Part shown: positions 1 to 8,189 of the stretch, in pieces
How the letters are laid out: each line of letters starts with the position of its first letter
Numbering within the stretch: the stretch's first letter is position 1
Assembly (NCBI RefSeq): GCF_014138625.1
Contig: NZ_JACJHY010000041.1
Location: 1-44,977, forward strand
From: Aminobacter ciceronei
GTDB taxonomy: Bacteria; Pseudomonadota; Alphaproteobacteria; Rhizobiales; Rhizobiaceae
Length of the DNA stretch: 44,977 nt
Direction: 5' to 3'
Translations under genes and position numbers: made by a program
Notes under the pieces: model-generated
What the model was told of the DNA's origin: nothing
What the model saw: only the letters and a program-made list of their open reading frames with translations
Database searches by the model: none

Positions 1-105
1 ACAGAGGACCCTGCAGACCATCGACAACCCGTTCGGCACGAGGTTGTCACCCATGTCTTAGGTACAAACTGTTACCTATGTCTTCGGGCTGTACACAGAC
101 GCAGA
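1..105 (+). mobile_element. 3' end of an insertion-sequence-like element (partial)
   Basis: A reading frame enters from the left edge and stops with TAG at 59-61; its last residues read QTIDNPFGTRLSPMS. The DNA after the stop carries repeated CATGTCT/CTATGTCT blocks (about 50-85) ending in GGGCTGTACA. This layout resembles the non-coding tail of transposase genes common in rhizobia, but the family cannot be fixed from 20 codons. The right boundary near 105 is a guess based on the tRNA-like sequence that follows. What I see is an open frame running off the window plus short repeats; that it is a transposase is inference. Confidence 0.4.
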
Positions 106-107
106 AA

Positions 108-147
108 GGTGAGCGCCCAGGGATTCGAACCCTGGATCTGCTGATTC
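108..147 (-). other. tRNA 3' fragment, probable attachment-site remnant
   Basis: Read on the minus strand this is the 3' part of a tRNA: end of the anticodon arm (AATCAGCAG), a perfect T-arm (CAGGG-TTCGAAT-CCCTG), then GGCGCTC-A-CC. The matching 5' acceptor strand and the D-arm are absent from the next 150 bp, so this is not an intact gene. The parent looks Lys- or Thr-like from the anticodon-stem remnant, but I cannot decide. tRNA 3' ends are standard attL/attR sites for tyrosine integrases, and an IS-like end lies directly beside it. The base after CC is T rather than A, as if the junction falls there. Confidence 0.6.
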
Positions 148-226
148 CGTCTCGCCGCTCCAGGAACAATTGTCGTCTCCCGCCGTTATGCCCGTGAAGG
201 AACATCCGCTTTACGAGGAAACGATC

Positions 227-733
227 ATGAACAAATTCATCTCAAGCGTCATGGCAACGGCCATCGCGGCTTCATTTGCGGTGCTGCCTGTGGCCGAGGC
301 GATGGCGGCGCCGGCCTTCGTGCCCAAAGCTCCCCAGGCCGACACGGCTATCCAACAGGTCCAGTATGACGGCTACTGGAAAAAGCGCCGTGTGATGCGC
401 AGCGACAGCGCCAGCCATTTCCGCGCACCGCGCAGCGGTTTCTATCGCGAACGTGGCGACGTGGTGTATTTCAACGGTCATCGCGGTTATCGCGACTACC
501 GACCCGGCTATCGTCGCCACAACAATTTCTGGTTCCCGGCAGGCGCCTTCATAGCGGGTGCGATCATCGGCGGCGCCATCGCCAACCAGCCCCAGCCCCG
601 CTACGTCCAGCCGAGCCGCTACGGCAATGCGCATGTCCAATGGTGTTATGACCGCTACCGGTCCTACCGGGCCTATGACAACACCTTCCAGCCCTATAAC
701 GGGCCGCGCCAGCAGTGCTATTCGCCTTACTAG
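227..733 (+). CDS. BA14K family protein
   Basis: 168 aa. The N-terminus ([20 protein letters not shown]...AMA) is a signal peptide, so the product is exported. The mature part is rich in Arg, Tyr and Gly, with a hydrophobic stretch ([14 protein letters not shown]) near the middle, and ends in the BA14K signature ([16 protein letters not shown]...[10 protein letters not shown]) with two Cys. BA14K proteins are small immunoreactive, lectin-like proteins first described in Brucella and common in Hyphomicrobiales; their exact role is unclear. The ATG at 227 has GAGGAAACG just upstream and begins the signal peptide; a longer frame from 170 would put 19 residues before it and is unlikely. A terminator follows at 764. 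Confidence 0.85.
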   Translation: MNKFISSVMATAIAASFAVLPVAEAMAAPAFVPKAPQADTAIQQVQYDGYWKKRRVMRSDSASHFRAPRSGFYRERGDVVYFNGHRGYRDYRPGYRRHNNFWFPAGAFIAGAIIGGAIANQPQPRYVQPSRYGNAHVQWCYDRYRSYRAYDNTFQPYNGPRQQCYSPY

Positions 734-763
734 GCACGCTGACGCTCAGGCGCGCTCACTCAG

Positions 764-790
764 GACCCGCGCTCACGGCGCGGGTCTTTT
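764..790 (+). terminator. Rho-independent terminator of the BA14K gene
   Basis: A 9-bp perfect stem (GACCCGCGC / GCGCGGGTC) with a 5-nt loop is followed by TTTT. It lies 30 bp after the BA14K stop codon and overlaps the last codons of the convergent DeoR-type gene. The minus strand lacks a T-run, so it should act for the plus strand only. Confidence 0.75.
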
Positions 791-1546
791 CGTTTCGACG
801 AGCTGCACGTCCGATTCCGCACAGATCTTGCGGATGCTGGGAATGTCGCAATGGTCGGTGATGAAGGTGTCCATTTGCGACAGATGCGCGATGCGCACCG
901 GTGCGGTGCGCTCGAACTTGGTCTGGTCGGAGACGAGGATGACGTGGCGTGCGTTGGCGATGATTGCCTGCGCCACCTTGACTTCGCGGAAGTCGAAGTC
1001 GAGCAAAGCGCCATCATGGTCGATCGCCGAGGCGCCGATCACCGCATAATCGACCTTGAACTGGCGGATGAAGTCGACCGCCGCCTCGCCGACGATGCCA
1101 CCGTCCGAGCCGCGCACCACACCACCGGCGATCACCACCTCCATGTCAGGGTAGACCCGCATCCTGTTGGCGACGTTGATGTTGTTGGTGATGACCATCA
1201 GCCCCTTATGGTCGAGCAGCGCCTTGCCGACGGCCTCCGTGGTCGTGCCGATATTGACGAACAAAGAGGCGTTGTCGGGAATGATGCGCGCCGCCGCCTG
1301 GCCGATCGCGTCCTTCTCGTCGGCGGCAATCTTGCGCCGCGCCTCATATTCGAGGTTCTCGATGCCAGAGGGGAATAGCGCCCCGCCATGGATGCGGCTC
1401 AACAGCCGCTGGTCGCAGAGATCGTTGAGATCCTTGCGGATCGTCTGCGGCGTCACCTGGAAATGGCTCGCCAGGTCGTCGACCAGCACGCGTCCGTTGT
1501 CCTTGGCCAGTTGGATGATCTCGGACTGGCGCGGCGACAGATACAT
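773..1546 (-). CDS. DeoR/GlpR family transcriptional regulator
   Basis: 257 aa. The N-terminus is a DeoR winged helix-turn-helix (MYLSPRQSEIIQLAKDNGRV ... VTPQTIRKDLNDL, residues about 5-55) with the family hallmark LSRIHGGA. The C-terminal DeoR sensor domain includes NIGTTTEA, which in the family binds a phosphorylated sugar, and further GAS/DxD-type positions (IGASAIDHDG). Such proteins usually repress sugar or polyol catabolism genes, GlpR (glycerol-3-phosphate) being the closest style. No catabolic operon is adjacent, so the target is unknown. The ATG at 1546 is chosen because the fold begins there and AGGGA lies about 10 nt upstream; an upstream in-frame extension to 1672 adds an unlikely Arg-rich leader. 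Divergent from the TerC gene. Confidence 0.85.
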   Translation of the reverse strand: MYLSPRQSEIIQLAKDNGRVLVDDLASHFQVTPQTIRKDLNDLCDQRLLSRIHGGALFPSGIENLEYEARRKIAADEKDAIGQAAARIIPDNASLFVNIGTTTEAVGKALLDHKGLMVITNNINVANRMRVYPDMEVVIAGGVVRGSDGGIVGEAAVDFIRQFKVDYAVIGASAIDHDGALLDFDFREVKVAQAIIANARHVILVSDQTKFERTAPVRIAHLSQMDTFITDHCDIPSIRKICAESDVQLVETKRPAP

Positions 1547-1908
1547 GATGAGCGTTCCCTGAATTTCGTTTTGAGCAACGATAGGCCAGAACGAAAGCAG
1601 TGAAAAGGCACTTCGAAAGTCACATCGAAGCCGCATTGGTCGAATATCCGGCCTCCGCGGGATGTGGAACAAATGCGGTTTCGGCCTTGAAATCCGCGCA
1701 GCGATCGATTACCAACCTGCCACCCAGGCCGGGCCCCTCTGGCAGTCACCATGGCTGCGATGTCGGACTGGAGTTTCCAATCCGGCGGCCTGGCTCAACA
1801 TGCATTCACCACTCAGCACGTCCTGATTCTTGCTCGACCGGAGCCATCCCGGTGCGGCAGATCATGTCTGCAAGCCACGCCGCCCTTGCTGAAAGCAAAG
1901 GGTGCCAT
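1547..1908. other. Intergenic region between the divergent DeoR-type and TerC-type genes
   Basis: 362 bp without a convincing gene. It must hold both promoters. I looked for a manganese-sensing yybP-ykoY riboswitch, which often precedes terC-type genes, and did not find its conserved core. No strong palindrome stood out. Confidence 0.4.
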
Positions 1909-2565
1909 ATGACAGAATTCTTTACCCCCGAGGCCCTGACCGCCCTCTTCCAGGTCATCATGATCGATCTGGTTCTGGCCGGTGACAATGCCATCGTCAT
2001 CGGCCTCGCCGCCGCGGGCCTGCCCAAGGACCAGCGCGCCAAGGCGATCTTGGTCGGCATCATCGCCGCAACGGTGCTCCGTATCGGCTTTGCCGCTGCA
2101 ACGACCCAGCTTCTCCAGATCGTCGGCCTGCTGCTCGCCGGTGGCGTGCTGCTTCTGTGGGTGTGCTGGAAGATGTGGCGTGAACTCCGCCACAGCCATG
2201 CCGAGGAAACCCAGGCCGTCGAAGCCTTGTCCGACCAGGATATCGACAAGGACGGCAAGGTCGCGGGTACCGCGCCGCGCAAGACCTTTGCCCAGGCCGC
2301 CTGGCAGATCCTCATCGCCGACGTCTCGATGTCTCTCGACAATGTGCTGGCCGTCGCCGGTGCCGCGCGCGACCATCCCAACGTTCTGATCTTCGGCCTG
2401 GTGCTGTCGATCGCGCTGATGGGCGTTGCCGCGAGCTTCATCGCCAACCTGCTGCAGAAGCACCGCTGGATCGCCTATGTCGGCCTGGTCATCATCCTCT
2501 ATGTCGCCGGCGAGATGATCTATCGCGGCACGATCGAGGTGCTGCCCTATATCCAGGGCGCCTGA
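1909..2565 (+). CDS. TerC/YkoY-type integral membrane protein
   Basis: 218 aa with about seven hydrophobic helices. The two family signatures are present: acidic residues within membrane helices in DLVLAGDNAIVIGLAA near the N-terminus and SLDNVLAVAGA in the middle. A charged loop (HAEETQAVEALSDQDIDKDG) separates the two halves. TerC-family proteins act in the inner membrane; several members export manganese or are tied to tellurite and stress resistance and to metallation of secreted proteins. The substrate here is inferred only from family membership. ATG 1909 is preferred, with AAAGGG about 9 nt upstream; the open frame back to 1600 is not protein-like. A strong stem-loop follows at 2587. 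Confidence 0.85.
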   Translation: MTEFFTPEALTALFQVIMIDLVLAGDNAIVIGLAAAGLPKDQRAKAILVGIIAATVLRIGFAAATTQLLQIVGLLLAGGVLLLWVCWKMWRELRHSHAEETQAVEALSDQDIDKDGKVAGTAPRKTFAQAAWQILIADVSMSLDNVLAVAGAARDHPNVLIFGLVLSIALMGVAASFIANLLQKHRWIAYVGLVIILYVAGEMIYRGTIEVLPYIQGA

Positions 2566-2586
2566 CACATTGCCTGAACAATGAAG

Positions 2587-2618
2587 CCAGCCGGAACGTC
2601 CTGTTCCGGCTGGTCTTT
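2587..2618 (+). terminator. Terminator after the TerC-type gene
   Basis: An 11-bp perfect stem (CCAGCCGGAAC / GTTCCGGCTGG) with a 5-nt loop is followed by TCTTT. It sits 21 bp after the TerC stop and 15 bp before the end of the convergent decarboxylase gene. The T-tract is short, so strength is uncertain. Confidence 0.7.
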
Positions 2619-2632
2619 GCTACGATTGACGC

Positions 2633-4045
2633 CTATCCCGCAGCCCGTGCGATCTCGACGATCACCTCGAAAGCCGTGTCGACATCGGCTTCCGTCGCCT
2701 CGAACTGCCCGGCCTGGAAGCGGATTACGGCGCGCCCGTCGAGCCGCGTCTGCGTCAGATAAATGCGTCCGTCGCGATTGATCGCCTCGACCAGCGCCAG
2801 ATTGTGGTCGTCGAGATCGTCAACGCCCGGCGGCGCATGACGGAACGAAAACAGCGACAGCATCGGCTCGCTGGTGATCTCGAAATCGACCTCACGACCC
2901 AGCCGCTGCGCCAGCCCCTCGCTCCATCTGACATGATTGCGGATCATCCCGCGCAAGCCATCCAGCCCATGCGCACGCAGCAGAAACCACAGCTTCAGCG
3001 CCCGGAAGCGTCGGCCGAGCGGCACCGACCATTCCGAATAATTGGTGATCCCGTCGCGGCCATGCGTCTTCAGGAACTCCGGCCGGATCGCCAGCGTGCG
3101 TACGAGGCTTTCGGGATCGCGGATGAACTGGATCGAACAGTCGAACTGCGCCCCCAGCCACTTATGCGGATTGAAGACAATGGAATCCACGCCCTCGACA
3201 CCTGCCCAGAAATGGCGGAACTCCGGGCAGATCATCGCCGAGCCAGCCCAGGCGGCGTCGACATGAACGTAGAGGCCGTGGCGCCTGGCCACCTCCACGA
3301 CCGCCGCCACGTCGTCAGTGCCGCCCACGCTGGTGCCGCCGACACAGGCAATGATGCCAGCCGGCAGCAGGCCATTGTTGCGGTCCTCGACGATTGCCGC
3401 ATCCAGTCCCTCGGGCGACAAGGCACGAAAGCGCCCCTCGCTCGGAATGCGCACCAGATTGTCATCGCCAATGCCTGATATCCAGATGGCGCGATCGATC
3501 GACGTGTGCACGTGCTCCGAGCAGTAGACGCGGATCCGGGGCGCAGCCGACAGGCCCGACTTGTTGCCCTGCCAGTCGAGTGCGCGTTCGCGCATCGTCA
3601 GCACGGCGGCAAGCGTCGCCGACGAGGCCGAATCCTGGATCACACCGGTAAAGCTTTCAGGCAGACCGAGGGCCTGGCGCATCCAGTCGACGACGCGGGT
3701 CTCGAGTTCGGTCGCTGCGGGCGAGGTCTGCCACAGCATGCATTGCGCCGCCATTGCGCTCACCAGATACTCCGCCACCACAGACACCGGTGCCGCATTG
3801 GCCGGGAAATAGGCGAAAAAGCGCGGATGCTGCCAATGCGTCATGCCCGGCACGATCTTGGCCTCGAAGTCGGCGAAGATCTCGTCCATCGGCTCGGCGG
3901 CCTCAGGCGGGCTGGCGGCAATCGAGTTCAGCACCTGGCCCGGCTCGAGGCGCGGTCGCACCGGCAGGTCGCGCAGGCCGTCACGATAGTCGGCGCCCCA
4001 TTCGGCGGCCTTCTGCGACCAATGGCGAAACGCCTCGCTATGCAT
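2633..4045 (-). CDS. PLP-dependent group II decarboxylase (aromatic-L-amino-acid decarboxylase-like)
   Basis: 470 aa, the usual length for the DDC/TDC family. Seen: HPRFFAYFP (73-81), the PLP-ring region QDSASSATLAAVL (137-149), HVDAAWAG (261-268, Asp263 pairing with the PLP nitrogen), and FNPHKWLGAQ with the Schiff-base lysine at Lys295. These are diagnostic for aromatic amino acid decarboxylases of fold type I, which turn DOPA, tryptophan, tyrosine or phenylalanine into the amine. Rhizobial homologues may instead be aldehyde synthases or act on other substrates, so the exact reaction is open. A cytosolic single-gene unit with the Anbu gene 46 bp downstream on the same strand. Confidence 0.85.
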   Translation of the reverse strand: MHSEAFRHWSQKAAEWGADYRDGLRDLPVRPRLEPGQVLNSIAASPPEAAEPMDEIFADFEAKIVPGMTHWQHPRFFAYFPANAAPVSVVAEYLVSAMAAQCMLWQTSPAATELETRVVDWMRQALGLPESFTGVIQDSASSATLAAVLTMRERALDWQGNKSGLSAAPRIRVYCSEHVHTSIDRAIWISGIGDDNLVRIPSEGRFRALSPEGLDAAIVEDRNNGLLPAGIIACVGGTSVGGTDDVAAVVEVARRHGLYVHVDAAWAGSAMICPEFRHFWAGVEGVDSIVFNPHKWLGAQFDCSIQFIRDPESLVRTLAIRPEFLKTHGRDGITNYSEWSVPLGRRFRALKLWFLLRAHGLDGLRGMIRNHVRWSEGLAQRLGREVDFEITSEPMLSLFSFRHAPPGVDDLDDHNLALVEAINRDGRIYLTQTRLDGRAVIRFQAGQFEATEADVDTAFEVIVEIARAAG

Positions 4046-4091
4046 GGCAATTCTCCCTCCCCATCAGCCTCAGGACCGGCCAGGCATTCGA

Positions 4092-4823
4092 TTATTCGAT
4101 GAAATCGGGCAAGCTCTGGAACGCGGCCTTCAAGGCATCCGACCAGCCTTCGGACACACTCCGGTAATAGGGATCGTCGGGGCCGATGCGCCTCTTCAGC
4201 CCGATCTTGAAACTGTCCTTCTCGTAGAACGCCAGATCGAGCGGCAGGCCGACCGACAGGTTCGATTTCAGCGTCGAATCGAACGACACCATCAAAAGCT
4301 TCACCGTTTCAGCAAAGCTCATTGCGCGGTCATAGGCGCGCACGATGATCGGCTTGCCATATTTGGTCTCGCCGATCTGGAAGAACGGCGTGTCGTCGCT
4401 GCATTCGACGAAATTGCCTTCGGGATAGATCATGAACAGTCGGGGTTCGCTGCCTTTGACCTGGCCGCCGAGAATGAAGGAGGCGTTGAAGGCAGCATCC
4501 GCTGTCTGGCCGGCCGGGGCCGATTGGGCGATCACTTCCTTGACCGTGTCGCCGACGATGCGTGCGATCTGGAACATCGAAGGCGCTTCGAGCAGCGTCG
4601 GCGCACGCTCGGCGGCAGCCTTGGTGCGCTCGTCGAGCAGGCTGACCACGGCCTGCGTGGTGGCCAGATTACCGGCCGACATCAAGACGACCGCGCGCTC
4701 GCCCGGTTGCTCCCAGATGCGCATCTTGCGAAAGGTAGAGATATTGTCGACCCCGGCATTGGTCCGCGTGTCCGACATGAACACCAGGCCACGGTCAATT
4801 TTCATGCCGACGCAATAGGTCAT
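4092..4823 (-). CDS. Anbu, proteasome-like peptidase
   Basis: 243 aa. The sequence opens MTYCVGMKIDRGLVFMSDTR, the typical proteasome/HslV beta fold start: removal of Met would expose Thr2 as the nucleophile, with Asp18 and Lys33 as the other catalytic positions. LMSAGNLATTQAV matches the Gly-rich strand after the first helix. Anbu (ancestral beta subunit) assembles into open helical or ring-like particles and lacks a known ATPase partner. It is the last of four genes on this strand, behind the ATP-grasp, alpha-E and transglutaminase-like genes, the standard Anbu neighbourhood. Predicted role from comparative genomics: breakdown or trimming of a peptide or conjugate made by the ATP-grasp/alpha-E partners. 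Substrate unknown. Confidence 0.9.
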   Translation of the reverse strand: MTYCVGMKIDRGLVFMSDTRTNAGVDNISTFRKMRIWEQPGERAVVLMSAGNLATTQAVVSLLDERTKAAAERAPTLLEAPSMFQIARIVGDTVKEVIAQSAPAGQTADAAFNASFILGGQVKGSEPRLFMIYPEGNFVECSDDTPFFQIGETKYGKPIIVRAYDRAMSFAETVKLLMVSFDSTLKSNLSVGLPLDLAFYEKDSFKIGLKRRIGPDDPYYRSVSEGWSDALKAAFQSLPDFIE

Positions 4824-4857
4824 CGATTCCAGTTCCGGCGAATGTTCTTATGCCGGA

Positions 4858-5655
4858 TTACTGCTCTACCGTGATGTGGACTGCAAGCCGTTCCTGCGCA
4901 TGCCCGATCAGAATGCCGGCTATCGGCATCGCCTCGCGATAGTCGCGGCCGACAGCCACGCGCACATAGCGTTCGTCGGGCGACATGCCGTTGGCTGCAT
5001 CGAAGCCGACCCAGCCGAGGTCGCTGACATAGGCCTCCGCCCAGGCGTGCGTGGCAACCTGGTCGACCCGGTCGTTCATCATCAGGTAGCCGCTGACATA
5101 GCGCGCGGGAAAACCAAGCAGCCGGGCCGAAGCGGCAAATACATGTGAGTGGTCCTGGCAGACGCCGGTCCCTTTCACCAGTGCTTCCTCGGCGGTCGTG
5201 CGCGAGTCCGTCGTGCCGGTGACATAAGCTATCCGCTGCTGGATGAGCGCCATCAACCCGTGCAGCCGCTGCAGATCGCCTCCATCGCCGACGCTTGCCG
5301 CCAGATCGCGGATCGCTGTGCCGGGCGCCGTCAGCGGCGTCTGGTGTTCGAACAGCCAGAGCGGCGCAAAACCGCGATGTGGTCCCGAAACACCAGCCGT
5401 ATCGTTGGTCTCTATCTCGCCTTCAGCCACCACGCTGATCGTATGCGGATCTCCATCGATGGACAGAAGCCGCGTGTCGTTGCCGAACTGATCGAGGAAA
5501 CGCACCTCCTCCCGCGCGCCTTCGATGTGCAGCGCCCAGGTCAGCATCGTCTGCGCCGGACCGCTCGCGGGCCACAGCCTGAGCCGCTGCAAGCCGTAGC
5601 GGATCGGCTCGTCATAGCTGTATTCGGTGCGGTGGCTGACCTTGAGCCGCATCAT
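4858..5655 (-). CDS. Transglutaminase-like cysteine peptidase of the Anbu cluster
   Basis: 265 aa. An N-terminal beta-rich region (MMRLKVSHRTEYSYDEPI, about 1-90) precedes the transglutaminase-like core with the complete triad: Cys166 in GVCQDHSH, His203 in ATHAWAEAYV and Asp219 in GFDAANG. It has no signal peptide and should be cytosolic. The family in this context is predicted to hydrolyse or transfer amide bonds. It starts 9 bp after the alpha-E stop and ends 34 bp before Anbu, so all four genes are probably one transcript. A second ATG three bases downstream (5652) is an equally good start. Confidence 0.9.
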   Translation of the reverse strand: MMRLKVSHRTEYSYDEPIRYGLQRLRLWPASGPAQTMLTWALHIEGAREEVRFLDQFGNDTRLLSIDGDPHTISVVAEGEIETNDTAGVSGPHRGFAPLWLFEHQTPLTAPGTAIRDLAASVGDGGDLQRLHGLMALIQQRIAYVTGTTDSRTTAEEALVKGTGVCQDHSHVFAASARLLGFPARYVSGYLMMNDRVDQVATHAWAEAYVSDLGWVGFDAANGMSPDERYVRVAVGRDYREAMPIAGILIGHAQERLAVHITVEQ

Positions 5656-5664
5656 CCTATCCGA

Positions 5665-6606
5665 TCAATAAAAGCCGAAATCCTGGGCGACCTGATCGCC
5701 CAGCCGGTTATTGTCCCTGATGAAGTCGGCCAGGAACTCGTGCAGACCGGTTTCGAAGATATCCTTGATTTCGGTGCCACGCAGACGGGCATAGATCCGC
5801 TCGGCGATCTCCTGCGCCGGATGCCGGGCGCCATAGTCCTCGCCGAGGAACTTCAGATGCTCGGCAAGGAAGCGATAGCTGAACGACAGCGAACGCGGCA
5901 TGCGCGCATTGAGGATCAGATACTCGGCGATGTTGGTTGGCTTGTATTCGGCCTCGTAGACCCAGCGATAGGACCGGTGCGCCGCAACCGACCGCAAGAT
6001 TGATTCCCACTGGTAGTTGTCGAGCGACGAGCCAACCCAGGAGACCGAGGGCAAAAGCACGTAATATTTGACATCGAGGATACGCGCGGTGTTGTCGGCG
6101 CGTTCCATGTAGGTGCCGAGCTGAGCGAAATCGAAGATCTCGTTGCGTAGCATCGTTCCATAGAACGAACCGCGGATCAGCGCGGTTTCACGCTTGATGG
6201 CGTCGAGCACGCCGGGCAATTCGCGCTGATCGATCGGAGACGCCAGCATGCGCTTCAGCGCCATCCACGCTTCGTTGATGCTCTCCCAGGTCTCCCGCGT
6301 CAAGGCCGTGCGCACCATGCGCGCATTGTTGCGCGCGGTCTCCATCGCCGCCACGGCACTCGACGGGTTCGACATGTCGCGCAACAGGAAATCGGCAACG
6401 TTTTCCGCCGTGTAGTCTGAGTGTTTCCCGGCAAAAGAGCTGGCAGCACCGGCGGAGAGCAGCACCGATTTCCATTCCTCGGAGGCATCCTGGCTGCGGG
6501 TCAGCGCGATGCGCAGGCCGGCATCGATCAGCCTCGCCATGTTCTCGGTCCGCTCGATATAGCGGTTCATCCAGTAGAGGCCGTTGGCGGTGCGTCCCAG
6601 AAGCAT
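5665..6606 (-). CDS. Alpha-E domain protein of the Anbu cluster
   Basis: 313 aa, a single all-helical alpha-E domain. It begins MLLGRTANGLYWMNRYIERT, the characteristic N-terminus, with ENMARLIDAGLRIAL next and RADNTARILDVKYY in the middle. Alpha-E domains are found almost only with circularly permuted ATP-grasp proteins and are predicted to take part in peptide synthesis or modification; no member has a proven reaction that I know of. The gene lies 17 bp downstream of the ATP-grasp gene and 9 bp upstream of the transglutaminase-like gene. Confidence 0.9.
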   Translation of the reverse strand: MLLGRTANGLYWMNRYIERTENMARLIDAGLRIALTRSQDASEEWKSVLLSAGAASSFAGKHSDYTAENVADFLLRDMSNPSSAVAAMETARNNARMVRTALTRETWESINEAWMALKRMLASPIDQRELPGVLDAIKRETALIRGSFYGTMLRNEIFDFAQLGTYMERADNTARILDVKYYVLLPSVSWVGSSLDNYQWESILRSVAAHRSYRWVYEAEYKPTNIAEYLILNARMPRSLSFSYRFLAEHLKFLGEDYGARHPAQEIAERIYARLRGTEIKDIFETGLHEFLADFIRDNNRLGDQVAQDFGFY

Positions 6607-6623
6607 GAAAAATCAACGTCCCC

Positions 6624-8042
6624 CTAGTCGTCCAGAACCCAGGTATCCTTGGTCCCGCCACCTTGCGATGAATTCACCACCAACGACCCCTCCTTGAGGG
6701 CCACACGCGTCAACCCGCCCGGCACAATGCGGATACGGTCGGAGACCAGCACGAACGGCCTGAGGTCGACATGCCTGGGGGCAAGCCCCTTCTCGGTCAG
6801 GATCGGGCAGGTCGATAGCGATAGCGTCGGTTGGGCGATGTAGTTCGACGGCCGGGCCGCGAGCTTCTTGGAAAACTCCTCGCGCTCCTTCCTAGTAGCC
6901 GCAGGGCCGACCAGCATGCCGTAGCCGCCCGAGCCGTGCACTTCCTTGACCACCAGCTCGGCCAGATGCTCCTGGACATATTTCAGGCTGTTTGCTTCCG
7001 AGCAGCGCCACGTCGGGATGTTGCCGAGGATCGGCTTGCGGCCGGTGTAGAACTCGATGATCTCGGGCATGTAGGAATAGATCGCCTTGTCGTCGGCGAT
7101 ACCGGTGCCTGGCGCATTGGCAATCGTGATGTTGCCGGCGCGGTAGACGTCCATGATGCCGGGCACGCCGAGTGCCGAATCCGGCTTGAAGGTCAGCGGG
7201 TCGAGATAGGCGTCGTCGACGCGGCGGTAGAGCACGTCGATCTGCTTGTAGCCTTCGGTCGTGCGCATCGCGACATGGCCGTCGACGACGCGCAGATCCT
7301 GTCCCTCGACAAGCTGCACGCCCATCTGGTCGGCCAAAAACGCATGCTCGAAATAGGCCGAGTTGAAGCTGCCCGGCGTCAGCACGGCAATAGTCGGCGC
7401 ACCGTTCACACCGTTCGGCTTCACCGCCGCCAGCGACTGCCTGAGCAGTTGCGGATAGTTCTCGACCGGATGCACCTTGATGCGCTGGAACAGCTCGGGA
7501 AAGAGCTGCAGCATCGTCTCGCGGTTCTCCAGCATGTAGGATACGCCCGAGGGCGTGCGCGCATTGTCCTCGAGCACGTAGAACTCGTTTTCGGCGATGC
7601 GTACAATGTCGACGCCGATGATGTGGGTGTAGACGCCCGCCGGCGGCCGAACCCCGATCATCTCCGGCAGGAAGGCCTCATTGGTGGCGATCAGCTCGCG
7701 TGGCACGCGCCCTGCCCTGAGGATCTCCTGGCGATGATAGATGTCGTCGAGAAAAGCGTTGAGCGCCTGAACGCGCTGCTCGATGCCCTGCGTCAGCCGG
7801 CGCCATTCATTGCCTGAAATGATGCGGGGGACGATGTCGAACGGGATCAGCCGTTCCGATGCTTCCTGCTCGCCATAGACGGCAAAGGTGATGCCGGTCT
7901 TGCGAAAAACGCGCTCGGCATCGCGCATCTTTTCAGTAAGTCGGGCGGGGTCCTGGTTTTTCAGCCAGCCGTCATAGGCCTCATAGGGTCTTCTCAAACC
8001 GGCTTCTGCCGGCAGCATTTCGTCGAACGCAACCAATGGCAA
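6624..8042 (-). CDS. Circularly permuted ATP-grasp protein of the Anbu cluster
   Basis: About 470 aa. Seen: FDEMLPAEAGLRRPYEAYDGW at the N-terminus, FYVLEDNARTPSGVSYMLENR (the E/N-rich metal and ATP site), PGSFNSAYFEHAFLA, and VVKEVHGSGGYGMLVGPAA, a Gly-rich nucleotide loop. This is the CP-ATP-grasp type 2 family, predicted amide-bond ligases working with alpha-E proteins. First gene of the four-gene set. The start is uncertain: the first in-frame codon is TTG at 8042, but the GAGGGGAG ribosome site lies only 1-2 nt before it; TTG at 8036 has better spacing, and the first ATG is at 8018. The promoter should lie in 8043-8189. Confidence 0.88.
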   Translation of the reverse strand: MPLVAFDEMLPAEAGLRRPYEAYDGWLKNQDPARLTEKMRDAERVFRKTGITFAVYGEQEASERLIPFDIVPRIISGNEWRRLTQGIEQRVQALNAFLDDIYHRQEILRAGRVPRELIATNEAFLPEMIGVRPPAGVYTHIIGVDIVRIAENEFYVLEDNARTPSGVSYMLENRETMLQLFPELFQRIKVHPVENYPQLLRQSLAAVKPNGVNGAPTIAVLTPGSFNSAYFEHAFLADQMGVQLVEGQDLRVVDGHVAMRTTEGYKQIDVLYRRVDDAYLDPLTFKPDSALGVPGIMDVYRAGNITIANAPGTGIADDKAIYSYMPEIIEFYTGRKPILGNIPTWRCSEANSLKYVQEHLAELVVKEVHGSGGYGMLVGPAATRKEREEFSKKLAARPSNYIAQPTLSLSTCPILTEKGLAPRHVDLRPFVLVSDRIRIVPGGLTRVALKEGSLVVNSSQGGGTKDTWVLDD

Positions 8043-8189
8043 ACTCCCCTCTTGGCCAGTGAAATGACCTCGGGAGAGAAAATCAAGCGCAATCGCCGGT
8101 TTTGGCGACAGCCGGCTTATTTATCGGAAAATTGCCCGTATTTTCGGCAGTATGCAGGCGATATGAGCAGATCCCTGCCCTTGTCCCGC

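Noticed and set aside
1600-1908. Longer start for the TerC-type protein, and a yybP-ykoY manganese riboswitch before it
   Set aside because: The extra 100 residues are not membrane-like and lack a ribosome site. The conserved riboswitch core could not be found in the leader.
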